The position numbers and the translations under genes are program-made. The notes under the pieces are model-generated. The model was not told the origin of the DNA. It saw only the letters and a program-made list of their open reading frames with translations, and did not search any database. Positions 12,501 through 27,500 of a DNA stretch of 64,000 nucleotides are shown piece after piece (positions within the stretch are counted from its first letter, which is position 1; each line of letters begins with the position of its first letter). Source of the DNA: Metopolophium dirhodum (Eukaryota > Arthropoda > Insecta > Hemiptera > Aphididae); NCBI RefSeq assembly GCF_019925205.1, contig NC_083560.1:93958083-94022082 (forward strand). The letters are read 5' to 3'.

Positions 12501-15500
12501 TTAGTACGACGTGAATAGATTAGTAGAATACAATTAATGATGAATAGCTTAAAAATAATCTAAATTTTTGAATAATCCAATGTGTATAAATCTACTAGCT
12601 TATATACACAAACACAAAAATATCAAAATCCTGACAAAAACAATTTTTCAATTATAAACAAATTATGAATAGTTATTAATTTTGTCTAAAACTTGTAGAG
12701 TGTTATGTTAACTTTTTTTTTTGTTACTCATGACTAAAAATAGGTAGGTAGGTTCTTGGAATTTTAAATTTTGTTATGACCAAGAGACAACGAAAATATA
12801 CAAAAGAAGAAACACACGTATCATTGTAAAATTAATACATGTATCATTCCGTCCAGAACCCTAAAGGTGGTTCAAATGAAAACCTGTGATAAAATTATAT
12901 AAATGATACATTCAATCTATTTTAATATTTGTATCAAAATTCCAATTTCGAGCATCGATTTATCCCCCGTGGTATAATAATAAATTAAAGGATATCCTCC
13001 CACAAAAAAAAAAACACACATACTAAATACAAATTAAATTCTATTGCTCTCAATTATACCAAATTTTCTGTCTTTTGAGATCGGTTTAAATTTATGCCAA
13101 AAGCATGTTTAAACGAATTTAATTATCGTGTACAATATTTTTTTTTTTTTAAATCTTATGATTTCTGGAAATTTATCAATAAAAACCGAAAATGTAGTGC
13201 CATGCCTAAGGAAATGTTATATTATGATGGTGTAGTATCATCGGATAAATAAGTAGTTTTAAATATTTTTGCGACTCTTTTTTCATCAGTCTATTCGACA
13301 GATAATGTAAATTTTGACATTAAGCTATGTGATATCCCTACTTACCCAATAATGAAAATTTTTCCATTGAGGATGTTTTTAAGGGATTATCCCTTCTAAA
13401 AGGCAATTAGTCAGTAGGTTCAGACGGAATTCCTGGAGAATTTTTATATCTTATACAATGGATTATTGCGTATCCTCTATTTACACTCTTTAGGCGATCG
13501 TTGGATGAAGGTAATTTTCCAACATTCTTTAAACTGAGTTCCGTTACCCCAATTCCAAAACCCGGTAGTCTATCTGACGATTTCAACTAATCGACCCATT
13601 TCCATACAATCCCATATTTCAAAATTATTTAAGACCCTTATTGTAAAATATATACAACCTTCCGTAAATAGAATTTCAATGGAAGAACGATGTGGCTTTC
13701 GTCCAGGATGATCTACTCTCTCGTGCAATCTTGTTTTCACATTATCCGTTTTAAATGCGTTCAAAATTAATGCTCAACTTGACGTAGTATTTATCGACTT
13801 CAAAAAAGCATTCGATTTAGTAAAGCACGATACACTAATAAAAATACTCATTGCGTCAGGGTTTGGTGAGTCTCCTGTATCATGATTTATGTAATTTCTT
13901 GGGTACACATATTCCAGAGTCAATGTATTGGATGTTTGTTCTGATGTTTTCTTGACGTGTGTGAAGTTGGGCCCCCATATCGGACAAATCAATCCGGACC
14001 AATTGTAAGTTAAAGGTATTCATTTGTAAATATTTGTAAGTTGGTTTTTGGAATTTGTAAGTTGGTCCTTACTGAGATATCTACAGCCCTCGATATTAAC
14101 CATCAGCCCCCCCCCCCCCCCAAATTGGCCGAATCGATTTGGACCGATTGTAAGTTAAAGATATTTATTTGTAAGTATTTGTTAGTTGATTTTCAGAGTT
14201 TGTAAGATAAACCCCTACCCTCTGGCGAATTTCCAAAAATGCGCCCAAGCCCCCCCATGTCAGCCGAATCGATCCGGACCGATTGTAAGTTAAAGATATT
14301 CATTTGTAAGTATTTGTAAGTTGGTTTTCAGAATTTGTAAGTCAAACCCTTACCCGTCGGTGTATTTCTCAAAATCCACTCCAAGTGATAACTTCATTAT
14401 AATTATATGATACTTCACCCATTCTCCAGAAAATCTGGTTTTTCGACTGTAGTACCATTCAATACCACGGGAAAACTAATTTTTATCTACATAATATCAA
14501 AAAAAAATGTTGATTAACATAAATCAAAACAATTAATCAATGAAACTATAATATGTCAAAACTATTAATTAAACTAAGCTGTTAATAATACTTTAATAAT
14601 TTTTAAAAATAATCATTTTTTTTATGAATAGTCTTTTTTAACAAATATACATTTTTTTATTAAAAAGACTTTCTTAATGAATAGATTTTTTAACTACTAT
14701 AGATTGAACGTAGATTTATAAAGCCAATTTTAAAAAGCTTATTGCGATGAACTTAAAAAGTACTAAATTCAATAATCTAAATTAAATACATTTTTTAATG
14801 TATACTTATAATTAATAATAAATTGATACTTTAAAATATTAAAGAATGACTAAAAAAAATTAACTTATTAAATAAAGATATTTATCAAATATACATTTTT
14901 TTATTAAAAAGATTTTCTTAATGAATAGATTTTTTTTTCAAGTATAGATTTTTTAACTACCATAGATTGAACGTAGACTTATAAAGCCAATTTTAAAAAG
15001 CTTATTGCGATGAAATTAAGAAGTACTAAATTCAATAAACTAAATTAAATAGATTTTTAATGTATATTTATAATTAATAATAAATTGATACTTTAAAATA
15101 TTAAAGAATGACTAAAAAAAATTAACTTATTAAATAAATAATATTAAGTATTTCTATATGAATCATTTTTATTCATTATTTGAAATTTTATATTAATATT
15201 AATTATAAATATACATTAATTTTTTATAGTTTTATGAGTCAGTTATAATAATTATTTTCAATCAATAATTACTATTTTATTGTTTAATTCAATCGGGATA
15301 TTTTTTATTAAAAAAAAATTTTCATGATATAGGTATGTATAGACTTTTTTATTGAATATGTATTTATTTCACGATTGTTTTATAACTTTATCGGTTTTAT
15401 AAAACTAAGATATCTTATTCAAACAACATTTTTTTATTTTACTCAGATTTTATATTAAATTTGGCTTTGTAAATCTACGTTCAATCTATAGTAGTTAAAA

Positions 15501-18500
15501 AATCTATACTTGACAAAAAAATCAATTCATTAAGAAAAGCTTTTTAATAAAAAAAATGTATATTTGATAAATATCTTTATTTAATAAGTTAATTTTTTTT
15601 AGTCATTCTTTAATATTTTAAAGTATCAATTTATTATTAATTATAAATATACATTAAAAATCTATTTAATTTAGTTTATTGAATTTAGTACTTCTTAATT
15701 TCATCGCAATAAGCTTTTTAAGTCTACGTTCAATCTATGGTAGTTAAAAAATCTATACTTGAAAAAAAAATCTATTCATTAAGAAAATCTTTTTAATAAA
15801 AAAATGAATATTTGATAAGTCGGATAAAAAATCTATATTTGTTAAAAAAAACTATTCATACAAAAAATTACCATAATTATTTTTAAATATTATTAATGTA
15901 TGAACAGCTTAGTTTAATTAATTGTTTTGACATTTTATAGTTTCATTAGTTAATTGTTTTGATTTATGCTATTCAACAATTTTCTTCGATATTATGTAGA
16001 TAGTGGTAGTGGTAGATAGATGGTACTACAGTCGAAAAACCAGATTTTCTGGTGAATGGGTGAATTATCATAAAATTATAATGAAGTTATCACTTGGAGT
16101 GGATTTTGAGAAATACACCAACGTGTAAGGGTTTGACTTACAAATACCTACAAATGAATATCTTTAACTTACAATCGGTTCGGATCGATTCGGCCGTCAT
16201 GGGGGGGCTGGTGCAGATTTTTGGAAATTCACCAGAGGGTAGGGGTTTAACTTACAAACTCTGAAAACCAACTTACAAATACTTACAAATTAATATATTT
16301 AACTTACAATAGGTCCGGATCGATTCGCCCGATATGGGGGTCTGATGGTTAATATCTAGGGCTGCAGATAACTCAGTGGGGACCAACTTACAAATTCCAA
16401 AAACCAACTTACAAATACTTACAAATGAATATCTTTAACTTACAATTGGTCCTGTCGATTGCCCGATAGGGGGGGGGGGGGGCAACTTCACACACGTGTT
16501 TTCTTAACAGAGTTATCAATTAGAATTTAGAGGTTAGTTCAATATACACTACACATGAAATATAATAGTTATTCAATTGACGTGCGGTCATTAATTTACT
16601 ATATAATTTAAGTAATTAATGTAATGTTGTACTTTTTGTTAAATAAATAATAAATAAATCTACATGGCGCAGTCGGTTTTGTTTAGTAAAAGGAAACAAA
16701 TAATAAATAATAATAAATAAATAATAATTAAAAAGTAGAAACACGTGGTCAAAACAAGTTAAAAGTTAAAATGTCAGAACACATCAGTCTACCTACTTCT
16801 TTTGACTTGTCTGGAAGCAATATAGCAGAGAAATGGAAATTATTTAAACAAAGGTTTGATATATATTTGATGGCATCAAGTCAACAAGAGTGTGAAGAAA
16901 AACGGAAAATCGCTTTAATGTTACATTGTCTTGGCTCTGAAATTCTACCAATTTATAATAGTTTTGAATTTAATAAAGCTAACGATGCAGCTAAGTATGA
17001 TGCAGTTATACGTAAATTTGATGAATATTTTATCCCTAAAAAGAACATAGTATATGAACAACACATGTTCTTTACAAGAGATCAAAAGACTAGAGAAAGC
17101 ATCGATGAGTATGTAAAAGAGCTCAGGTTATTAGCAGCGTGGTGCGAGTTCGGGAAGCTAGTTGACACATTGATTCGAGGAAGACTCATTTGTGGATTAA
17201 CCGATAACAAAATAAAAGAGAGATTACTAAAGGAGGGCAACATCGGATTGGAGAAGGTGCTGGATGTGTGTCGTTCAGATGAAGTAGTAAGAAAACAAAT
17301 GTCAGCAATGGATAATGGCACCAACAATTGCAACGTTGAAGAAATACAGAAGCTTAAGAAATATGATCATCATACACAAAGGGGAAAGCAGATTGAAGAA
17401 TCTAAAGGTAAGTATAATAGTAATAAAGATGTCAAAATTATAAATAATTGTAAACGATGTGGGAGGAATCATAAAATAAATAATTGTCCGGCTTATAGGA
17501 AAATGTGTAATAAGTGTGAGAAATTAAACCATTTTGCTAAACAATGTAGATCAACTAAAAGTGAGAGTAAAATTAATGAAATAGAAGAGAAAGAATTTTT
17601 TATAGGCGTTGTGGGTGAAAATAAAAATAATAACAGTGATAAAGATTGGATAGTAAAGTTGAAAACTAATGGTACAGAAATAAGATATAAAATAGACACT
17701 GGAGCTCAAGCAAATGTATTGCCAAGTGAGATATTAAAATGTATAAATCCACAGGTATTAATAGAACCAACCAAGGCAAAGCTTAGCACTTATGATGGAA
17801 ACAATATTAAAGTACTAAGGAAATGTAATTTAAATATTGAAACGGGAATTAGCAATAAAAATAAAAAAAGTTGTGAATTTTATGTAGTAAATACACAAGT
17901 AGATAAAAAAGTAGCTATTCTAGGTCTTGAAGACAGTGTAAAATTAGGCATGGTTAAACGTCTCTTAGAAATAGATGAAAATTATGAAAATATGAACATA
18001 ACTAAAGAATATAATCAGGTATTTGAAGGAGTTGGATGCATAGAAGGAAATTATGAGATAAAATTAAAAGATAATTTTGTTCCAATAGCTTGTGCAACAA
18101 GAAAAATTCCATTCTCATTGGAAGATCCGTTGAAAAAAGAATTAAATAAACTATGTGATTTACAAATAATAGAGAAAGTAGAGGAATTCACTGAATGGGT
18201 GCATCCTATTGTTATAGCTAAAAAACCAAATGGAGCTATACGGATATGCCTAGATCCACAAAATCTAAATAAAGTAATACAACGATAATATTTTCAAATA
18301 CCAACTGTAGAGGAGATTTTAAAACAATTGGCGGGGGCAAAAGTTTTTAGTACTCTAGATGCAAATCAAGGTTTTTATCAAATTAAATTGACAAATGAAA
18401 GTTCTAAAATGTGTACATTCTCCACGCCAATGGGACGATATAGGTTCTTAAGAATGCCTTTTGGTATTTCTTCAGCCCCAGAAATATTTCATAAAAAATT

Positions 18501-21500
18501 TAAACAAACATTTGAAGGGTTAGAGGGTGTTGATACATATATAGATGATATAATAGTCTATGGTAAAAATAAAGAGGAACATGATGAGAGGCTGAGAAAA
18601 GTACTTCAAAGAGCAAGTGAGAGAAATGTAAAATTTAATAAATTAAAATGCAAATTTAATAAAAGTAAAGTTAATTTCTTAGGACATGAAATAACAAACG
18701 AAGGAGTAAAACCAGATTATAATAAAATAAAAACCATAAAGGAATTAAAACCACCAGAGAATAAAGAAGCATTACAGAGAATATTGGGGGTTGTAAATTA
18801 TGTTGGAAAATTTTTACCTAATGTTGCACAAATAAATGCTCCATTAAGAGAGTTAATAAAAAAAGATGTTATATTTGAGTGGACAAAGTTGCATAGTGAC
18901 GCTTTAGATAAATTAAAAGAAATGTTAATTAGTGAGCCAGTTTTGCAATATTATGATAGTAAGCTACCTTTAACATTATCGGTAGATGCATCAAAGGACG
19001 GTTTAGGTGCAGTACTATTGCAAAATAATTTACCTGTTATTTATGCATCGAAATCGTTAACTGAGTCTCAGAAAAAATATGCTCAAATTGAGAAGGAAGC
19101 TCTAGGTATTGCATTTGGATGTCATAGATTTCATCAGTACATATATGGTAGAAAAGTTAAAGTAGAAACTGATCATCGTCCATTAGAATCCATATTTAAA
19201 AAACCACTAGTATTATGCCCTTTGAGACTACAAAGAATTTTAATAAAACTGCAACAGTATGAATTAATAGTAAAATACAAACCGGGTAAAGAACTATTGA
19301 TAGCTGACACATTAAGCAGAATAAAATCAGAAGGTGATAGTATATTTGACAATTGGGAGAATAGAGAAGTTGAAGTTACAATTGAAGAAGTGAATGTGAG
19401 TACATCAATTAATGAAAATAAACGTGAACAAATTAAGTCAGCTACAGAATTAGATAAAGAACCAAATTTGTTAAAACATTATGTCATTGAGGGTTGGCCG
19501 GAAAAAAGAGAGCAATTAAATGAAGAAACCAAAAAATATTGGGAGTGTAAAGAATTGATAACAGTACACGACGGAGTACTATATAAATCAAACAGGATAA
19601 TTGTACCAGAAAGTTTAAAAAGTGAAATGTTGAAAAGGATCCATTTTAATCATATGGGTATCGAAAAATGTAAATATAGAGCTAGAAGCAGTTTATATTG
19701 GGTAGGTATGAATAAGGACATAGAAGGAGTTGTGAATAAATGCCAAATTTGTTTAAAATATAGAAAAACAAACACAAAAGAGCCGCTTGAGTGTTCGGAG
19801 GTACCAGATAAACCTTGGCAGGTGGTAGGTACAGATTTGTTTTATTTTCAAGGAAAAAATTATGTTTTGATAGTAGATTATTTCTCTAAATTTGTAGAAT
19901 TTGTAATGATACCAAAACTAACTAGTAGTAACACAATTAATGCAATCAAAAGTAATTTCTCTAGGCATGGGGTACCTGAAACCATTAGATCTGATGGCGG
20001 TACTCAATACACATCAGAAGAGTTTCAAAAATTTATAAAAGAGTGGCATATAAAACACATAATATCGAGCCCTACTAATGCACAATCAAATGGAATGGTA
20101 GAAAGACATATCCAAACAATAAAAAAAAATGTTGATCAAGGCAGATGAGGATAACAAAGATGTATATCTAACGTTATTAGAATATAGAAATACACCAATA
20201 AGTAAAGATTTAGCATCCCCTGCTGAAATATTAATGGGTAGGAAAATAAAAGGGTTGTTACCTATAGAAGATGAAAAAGGGAAATATGTGGAGGTGAGAG
20301 AAAAATTGATAGAATTACAAAATAAACAAAAACAGTATTATGATAGAAACGCTAAAGGATTAAAAGAGTTAAAGGAAGGGGATAAGGTTTATTTACAAAA
20401 AGAAAGAAATGGAAAACAGTGGAGTCCAGGAGTAATAAAAAATAAAATAGATGGTAGAAGGTCATATATTGTAAAATTAGATAAAGGGGGAGAATTGTGG
20501 AGAAACAGGAGACTATTACATAAGACACCAGAAGTATTAGAGAATAAAAATGGAGAAAAGAACAAGGAAAATAAGAATGTAATAGATAGAGAAGGAAGGA
20601 CTGAATATAAAAGAAAGACAAAAAAACCTGGAAAATTTAAAGATTTTAAGATGTAATAAATAATCAAATATATTGTGTAATTTTAAAATTATGTTTTTAA
20701 ACTATTGTTTTATTTTGATTATGTTTTTAAAATTATGTTTTTAAACTATTATGTTTTATTTTGATTATGTTTTATTTTTTATTGTTTTATTTTTATTTTT
20801 TTAATTGTCTTGTAAAATGATGTTTTAATTTAATTTTGTAATTAACTAAAAAAGGGAGATGTAATGATAACAGAGTTATCAATTAGAATTTAGAGGTTAG
20901 TTCAATATACACTACACATGAAATATAATAGTTATTCAACTGACGTGCACTCATTAATTTACTATATAATTTAAGTAATTAATGTAATGTTGTACTTTTT
21001 GTTAAATAAATAATAAATAAATCTACACTTGACTCATCTGGTGTTCCACAAGGAAGTCACTTATCTCCAATATTATTTATCAAAAGTGCATCTAAGGTTT
21101 TGTCTCATAGCTTACTGCTCTATTTTTCTGATGATATGAAGATTTTTATGCAAATCAACCCTCTAGAACAGGGGTCGGCAACCCGCGGCCCATGGGCCGC
21201 ATGCGGCCCGCGTAGCAATTTTATGCAGCCCGTGATAATAATTTATAGTTAGTTTAAAAATATTATACAACACGTTATCTTTGCTGATAAAAATTGGGAT
21301 TTCTCACGAGAAGTTAGTTATACAATTATTGAACAAAAATAGATATTATGTATAGAAACATTGTACACGTTATCTACGTTTCGTTAAACATCGATAATAA
21401 TTTATTATACAAAACGAAATACGACTTATCCTTATACTTATAGTATTACTGAATTGATTTTCTAGTGAAGTGTAATCGTCTCAATTCTGTGTTTCAAATT

Positions 21501-24500
21501 TTTGTACGTGTAACTCTATGGCTCCTAAACGAAAAATTAACGATGAGCATCGTATTTTTAAAGAAGATTGGACCAAACTTTTCTTTTTTATCGAACACGG
21601 TGGTAAGTTATTATGTTTAATTTGTAATAAAACCATAACAGTAATGAAAGAATACAGCGTCAGGCGACATTACGACAATGAGCATAAAGCAAAATTTGAA
21701 AACTTAACTGGTGAATTAAGACAAAACAAAATAAAACATTTTTTAACATCTCTTAGTAGCCAGCAAAATATTTTCAAATCCCAAAATACACGTAACGAAG
21801 CGTCTGTACGAGCAAGTTATGTAGTTGCTGAAATGTTGGCAAAAAACAATCGCCCTTTTACTGACATTGAGTTTTTTAAAAAGTGCATGTTAGCTGTAAC
21901 GAATGAAGTATGTCCAGAAAGAAAAAAACTATTTGAAGAAATTAGTCTTTCGACTCGAACGTATGTGAGGCGAACTGAGGAATTGGGAAATAATTTATTT
22001 TCCCAATTAAAAGATATCATACCGTCATTACACTGTTTTTCGATAGCTATTGATGAGAGCACAGATATTTCTGACACAGCTCAACTTTTAATATTTATAC
22101 GTGGTATAGACAAGGAGTTTAATATTTATGAAGAGTTAGCAGATATATTGTGTAGTATAAAAGGCACTACAACAGGTGAAGATATATTTAAAAATATAGA
22201 AAATTCATTCGAAAAATTAGGGCTTTCGTTGAAAAAATTAATAAGTATTACTACTGACGGAGGAAAAAATATGAGTGACATACATAAAGGTTTTGTTGGG
22301 AGAATTAAGACTAAAATGATTGATAATACATTTGAAATGCCCATGGTTTTTCATTGTATCATACACCAAGAGGCACTATGTTGCAAAGTCTTGGCTTGGA
22401 AAAATGTCATGGATACAGTTATATCAACCATAAACTATATACGAAAAAATGGGTTAGCTCATCGACAATTCCAACAGTTTTTGGAAGAAATTGAAGCTGA
22501 ATATGGTGATGTTATTTATTTTACGGAAGTTCGTTGGTTAAGTAGGGGTGCAGCTTTAAAACGTTTTTTTACTCTTAGAGAGGAAATACATATATTTATG
22601 AATGAAAAAGAAAAAAATGTTCCCCAATTATCGGATAAAAAATGGATACTCGACCTTGCTTTTTTAACTGACATGACCACATTTTTAAAGGAATTAAATG
22701 TAAAATTACAAGGGAAAGAAAAACTATTACCGGATATGTACTCTGATATAAAATCATTTACGGTGAAATTAAAATTGTTTTACAAGCATATTGATGAAAA
22801 AAAATTAGATCATTTTGTTTGTTGTAAAAAAGCCATGGAAACATTTCAACAGGAAGAAGTTAAAGTAAAATTTATGAGTATCATTGAAAAATTACAAAAT
22901 GAATTTGCAACCAGATTTTCTGATTTGTATTCAATTGACTTCAAAATTAAATTATTTCAGAACCCGTTTGTAGTTGATATTGATGACGTTGAAAGCTGTT
23001 TACAAATGGAAATTATTGAGTTGCAAAGTAACGAATGTCTTACAACCGCTTTTCGTGATTGTAATAATTTAATTCAGTTTTATTCGAGTCTCTGTGAAAC
23101 AAAATTTAGCAAAATAAAATATTTTGCTAAAAAAATGTTGACCATATTTGAGAGCAAACTTTTTCCCTAATGAAATATCGGAAAAGCAAATATGCTTCGC
23201 GATTAACCGATGGTCACTTAAACGCTGTATTGAGAATTTCTACATCGAAAATAAAACCTGCTATCAATACACTTGTTGATGCTATTCAAACTCAAAAATC
23301 ACATTAATTTTTATTTATTTATTTTTTCCAATATTATACTATATTTTACTATGTATTTTTTTATTATTATTATTACGTGTAATTATTATTATAACTTTGT
23401 TTGTAGATACCTCGATAATTAATGTACCAATCAGTGATGTACTTAAATAAATTAAATTTTAAATTACTACAATATTTCGTTTAAATAAAATAAGGTGTAT
23501 TCAAATATTTTGGCCCGTGAAAAAATTTATTTTTATTTTTTGGCCCTTGACACCAAAAAGGTTGCCGACCCCTGCTCTAGAAGATTGTCATAGGTTACAA
23601 AATGACCTTGATAATTTTGCTGAGTGGTCGCAGTCATTAGGCCTGACGCTTAAAAATTTCATATAATGTCATTCTCCAGAAAGCGTTCTTCTATAAAATG
23701 GGCCTATGAATTATCCTGAATTATTTCACGTGTTGATTTTATCGTTTACTTGGGTTTTAGGTTCAATAATTGCCTCATCCATGGACCTCATATTGATATG
23801 ATATGCTGTAAAGCCTACAGAATACTTGGATCTATGAAATGCTAGCCCAGGATTTTAAACTTTGTTTATTTTTAAAAACCCTACAACCGACTCTATAATA
23901 CGGCGCTGTTTTGTAGGATTCACATACCTCTGGTCCCTCTCGACAAATTGAAATGGTTCCTAATCTGTGCTGGTTTTATCCATATTCAACATCGACCTAA
24001 TAACCATAACCCCATCTCTGATGTACTTGACAGTTTACACTGAAACACTTGCAAAACGGAGACACTCGGATGGACTTAAGTTCTGAAACGAGATATTATC
24101 TGGAAAAACTGCTGTACCATTCTGTCTTAATTTAATTTAATTTAAAGTCCCTTAACGTCATTTTCGACACTCTGTTTCTTTCTATGTTCCTCTCTAGTTA
24201 ACGAACCAATTAAAAGACTGTTATCACTTCCCAATGTCAATACTTCCCAACTTACTTTAGCTATCTGATATTATATATTTAAATCTACTTCATAATTATT
24301 TTTCTTCTGTACATATATACACATTAGCATTTTAACATTATATATATGTCGACGCCAGATAATGCTTTAATTTTAATTGTAAATTGTCACCACCGTATCG
24401 CCATATATCCCTCCACCGACCGGCTCACACACACACTCGCACGCATACCTGAGTATTGTTTATTTTTATTTTTATATTGTTCTAGATATGATTTAATATG

Positions 24501-27500
24501 TAGATTAGGCCGCGACGCGGTATCGGTCACATAGGCCGCCAAAAATGCGTCAGTACGGGTTTCGTAGTGTAAATGAAACACCCATTATTACGTGCGCAAA
24601 TCGCCGTTTTGTAGTTTAACTTATAGTTTTTTTTTTGTCGGCACGAATTGCCAGTATAAGATTGTATATGTTGGCGCAAATCGCCACGTAAATTATTATT
24701 GTATTTTTTTGTACGGTGCGCTTATTAATATTATTATTGTTTTTATAGCCGAGTGCGCTGATTGTCGCGGCGTAGTATTATATTATTTCGTTCGGCGCTA
24801 ATCGCCGCCCTTATTATTGTTGCGACATATTATTAATATAGTGTGTGTCGCATAGTATTAATAGATATTTGTTGGGCCAAGAGGGCCACGTAAAATTATT
24901 ATTATTATATTGTTGTCAAGGCGCGAATCGCCAAAATTATTATTATTATTATATTGTTGTCAAGGCGCGATTCGCCAAAATTATTATTTTATTATTATAT
25001 TTTTTTATCTTGTGTGTGTGTGAAACCTTATTTTTCATTATATAGCTAGGACCAGCTGGCCAGACTGCGCTCCACAAACTGTGAGTTATTTTATCATTAT
25101 ATTTTTGTAATATTAATTATTATCGTGCCAGAAGGGCCGTATAAATATTATATTTTATCTTGGTCGTGAGGACCACCCATTCATTATATATATTATACCT
25201 TTTATTATAAGTTTTCTTTTAAGCACACACTCACACAAATACACACATACACACTACATTCATATTACCAGTGGCGTAGTTATGGTGGGGGCGGATGATG
25301 GGGATAGATCCCCCCCAGAGCCTTTTTTTTTTAAAAATGTTTAATGTATTGACATATAAAATATATATTATAATAATATAATATAATATATTATAATTAC
25401 GGATTTAATCCACCATGTCCTTATCTTGGCTCTCAAATTATATATTTCGCCTATCATATTATCATTCATGATACATTCATACAATCATAGTACGTGAAAC
25501 GCAACACCATAGATTAACCAAGTGTTTTTCCTACAAATACAAATTTCTATTTATAGACATCTGTGGTTTTTTCGATACGTAATAATTGTGATGATAAACT
25601 GATAACCACTGACGCAAAACGACCGTTGTTTGATGTGACGACGTCTTTTACTACACACGTAATATTATAGTTAATAGTTTTACATAGTTTTCTAATTGTT
25701 GACGCCTCTGTGACTGTTTATGTTAAAATTTATATTTCCATAACTGGTGCAGTGGTGCTACACGCCTACACATTTAGTATTTTAGTATGAATATCACTAA
25801 TGAGCATGAGATTAACAAAAGAAAGAATACTATTCTTTCTTTTTTTGTAAAAAAATCAAAAGCTGACGAAGTAAACGAAGATGAGGTAAGATCAGTGTTA
25901 CATTTAAAAATGAACTTTTAGTAATATTTAGTGGTTGAACAGTTAGCCTTGTGTGTTAGATATGTTGAAAAAAATAAAAATGTGAATGAAGATTTTTTAA
26001 AATTTATTCCTGTTCAAAGTTTGACAGGCAAAAATTTAGCAGATTCTATATTGAATGGTAATTGAAAAAAATATGGCTTACATTTTTTAAAACAATTTAT
26101 TTTGATATTTTAATTTGGTATAATAGGATTAATGAGTTGTGGGGTTGACTGCAACTATTTATATGGACAAGGTTACGATGGTGCAAGTAATATGGCAGGC
26201 GACATGCAAGGCGTTCAAGCCCACGTTAGAGCAATGTATCCTAAAGCATTGTACATACATTGTGCAGCTCATTCTTTAAACTTGGCTGTCTCAACAGCTA
26301 GTAATATTAAACCTATAAGGAATTGTTTGGGAATTATAGAGAAGTTGTACGTTTTTTTCAATACACCCAAACGTAACAATGTTCTTCTGTCTTGTATTGA
26401 AAATAGTGATACTGATATGAAAGTGAAAACTCTTAAACGTCTTTGTGCCACAAGATGGGTACAAAGATATGATGCGGTTCATGATTTTGTGAAAATGGAT
26501 GCGGAAACTTACTACAAAATAACTGTTTTTATACCATATGTTGATTATTTCAAAACTGAATTGGAAAATAGATTTTTGGCACACTCAGACATTTTCAAAG
26601 GTAGTTTAATAATATAATATTATATAGTAATATTAACAAATATTATTTATTAGTGTATTTGAAATTGTTTTACATTTTTAGGGTTTGAGAGTTTATTTTC
26701 TTCCAATGTAATTTTGACTGAAGTTGAAGAAACTTCATTTAAGAAATTGGTTGAATTTTACCAACCAGATGTGGAAAACTTAGATATTTTACTGGTTGAG
26801 CTAAAGTTGTGGAGGCGCAAACTAAGCAGATCATCTTATACTGTATCAAAATCAGCTCTTCAAGCGCTTATTGAATGTGATGCTAATCTATTTCCTAATA
26901 TATTTTTATTAATCAAAATTTTATGTACATTGCCTGTATCCACTACAACACCTGAGCGGATGTTTTCATCCCTAAAAAGAATAAAAACATATTTAAGAAA
27001 TACCATGTCTGAAGTAAGACTAAAAATCAATAATTTTTTATTCATTGTCATAAACCGATTGTCATTACATTTTCATAATAATTAATTAATAATCCTTATT
27101 TGTTATTAAACAGGATCGATTGAATGGATTAACTATGTGGGCTGTCCACAAAAACGTACACATTGACACAGAGGAGATAATAAACGAGTTAGCCAAAAAA
27201 CCTAGGAAATTGGATTTTATTTTATAAATTATAAAATTTATGGAAATAAAATTTTTGTATTAATGTAACTATGTATAGAATTATGTTTAAAAAAAAAAAA
27301 CCTGTTAGGGAGGTGTGGGGGGCTTTGGCCTCCACTTTACGTTTATCCAATTAATTAAATATCCCCCCCCAGAACCAAATCATAACTACGCCACTGCATA
27401 TTACGTAGCTCGTCGGTACTCGTGAGGTGATCCCGACCGCTGCCGACTGAGTTACTCACACACAAACACACCATAGGTCATAGTGTACAAGAGTCGGTAG

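Larger units (their letters stand above)
16497..21027 (+). mobile_element. Ty3/gypsy LTR retrotransposon
   Basis: It has 168-bp LTRs, a primer-binding site directly after the left LTR, gag-pol reading frames and a purine tract before the right LTR. The two LTRs differ at only a handful of positions outside the first eight bases, which points to a recent insertion. The domain order gag, protease, reverse transcriptase, RNase H, integrase is Ty3/gypsy. No envelope frame lies between the integrase and the right LTR. The left boundary is disturbed by the neighbouring foldback. The right LTR is followed by CTTGAC, and the LINE part before the foldback also ends with CTTGAC, consistent with the element's target duplication. 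Confidence 0.9.

Noticed and set aside
14106..14120. Regularly spaced GTAAGT units as a CRISPR-like array
   Set aside because: Units are degenerate and directly continuous with a eukaryotic foldback element; no spacers of uniform length and no cas genes.
20657..20859. Search for an envelope gene in the gypsy element
   Set aside because: Only about 200 bp of AT-rich sequence lies between the integrase frame and the right LTR; no env.
24256..24264. 9-nt candidate microexon on minus (AG, ATAGCTAAA, GTAAGT)
   Set aside because: In the phase used by the gene it contains a TAA stop, and it lies within decayed LINE sequence.
24346..25045. Several 60-70-codon plus and minus frames
   Set aside because: Low-complexity translations of the palindrome/TTA-rich repeat.
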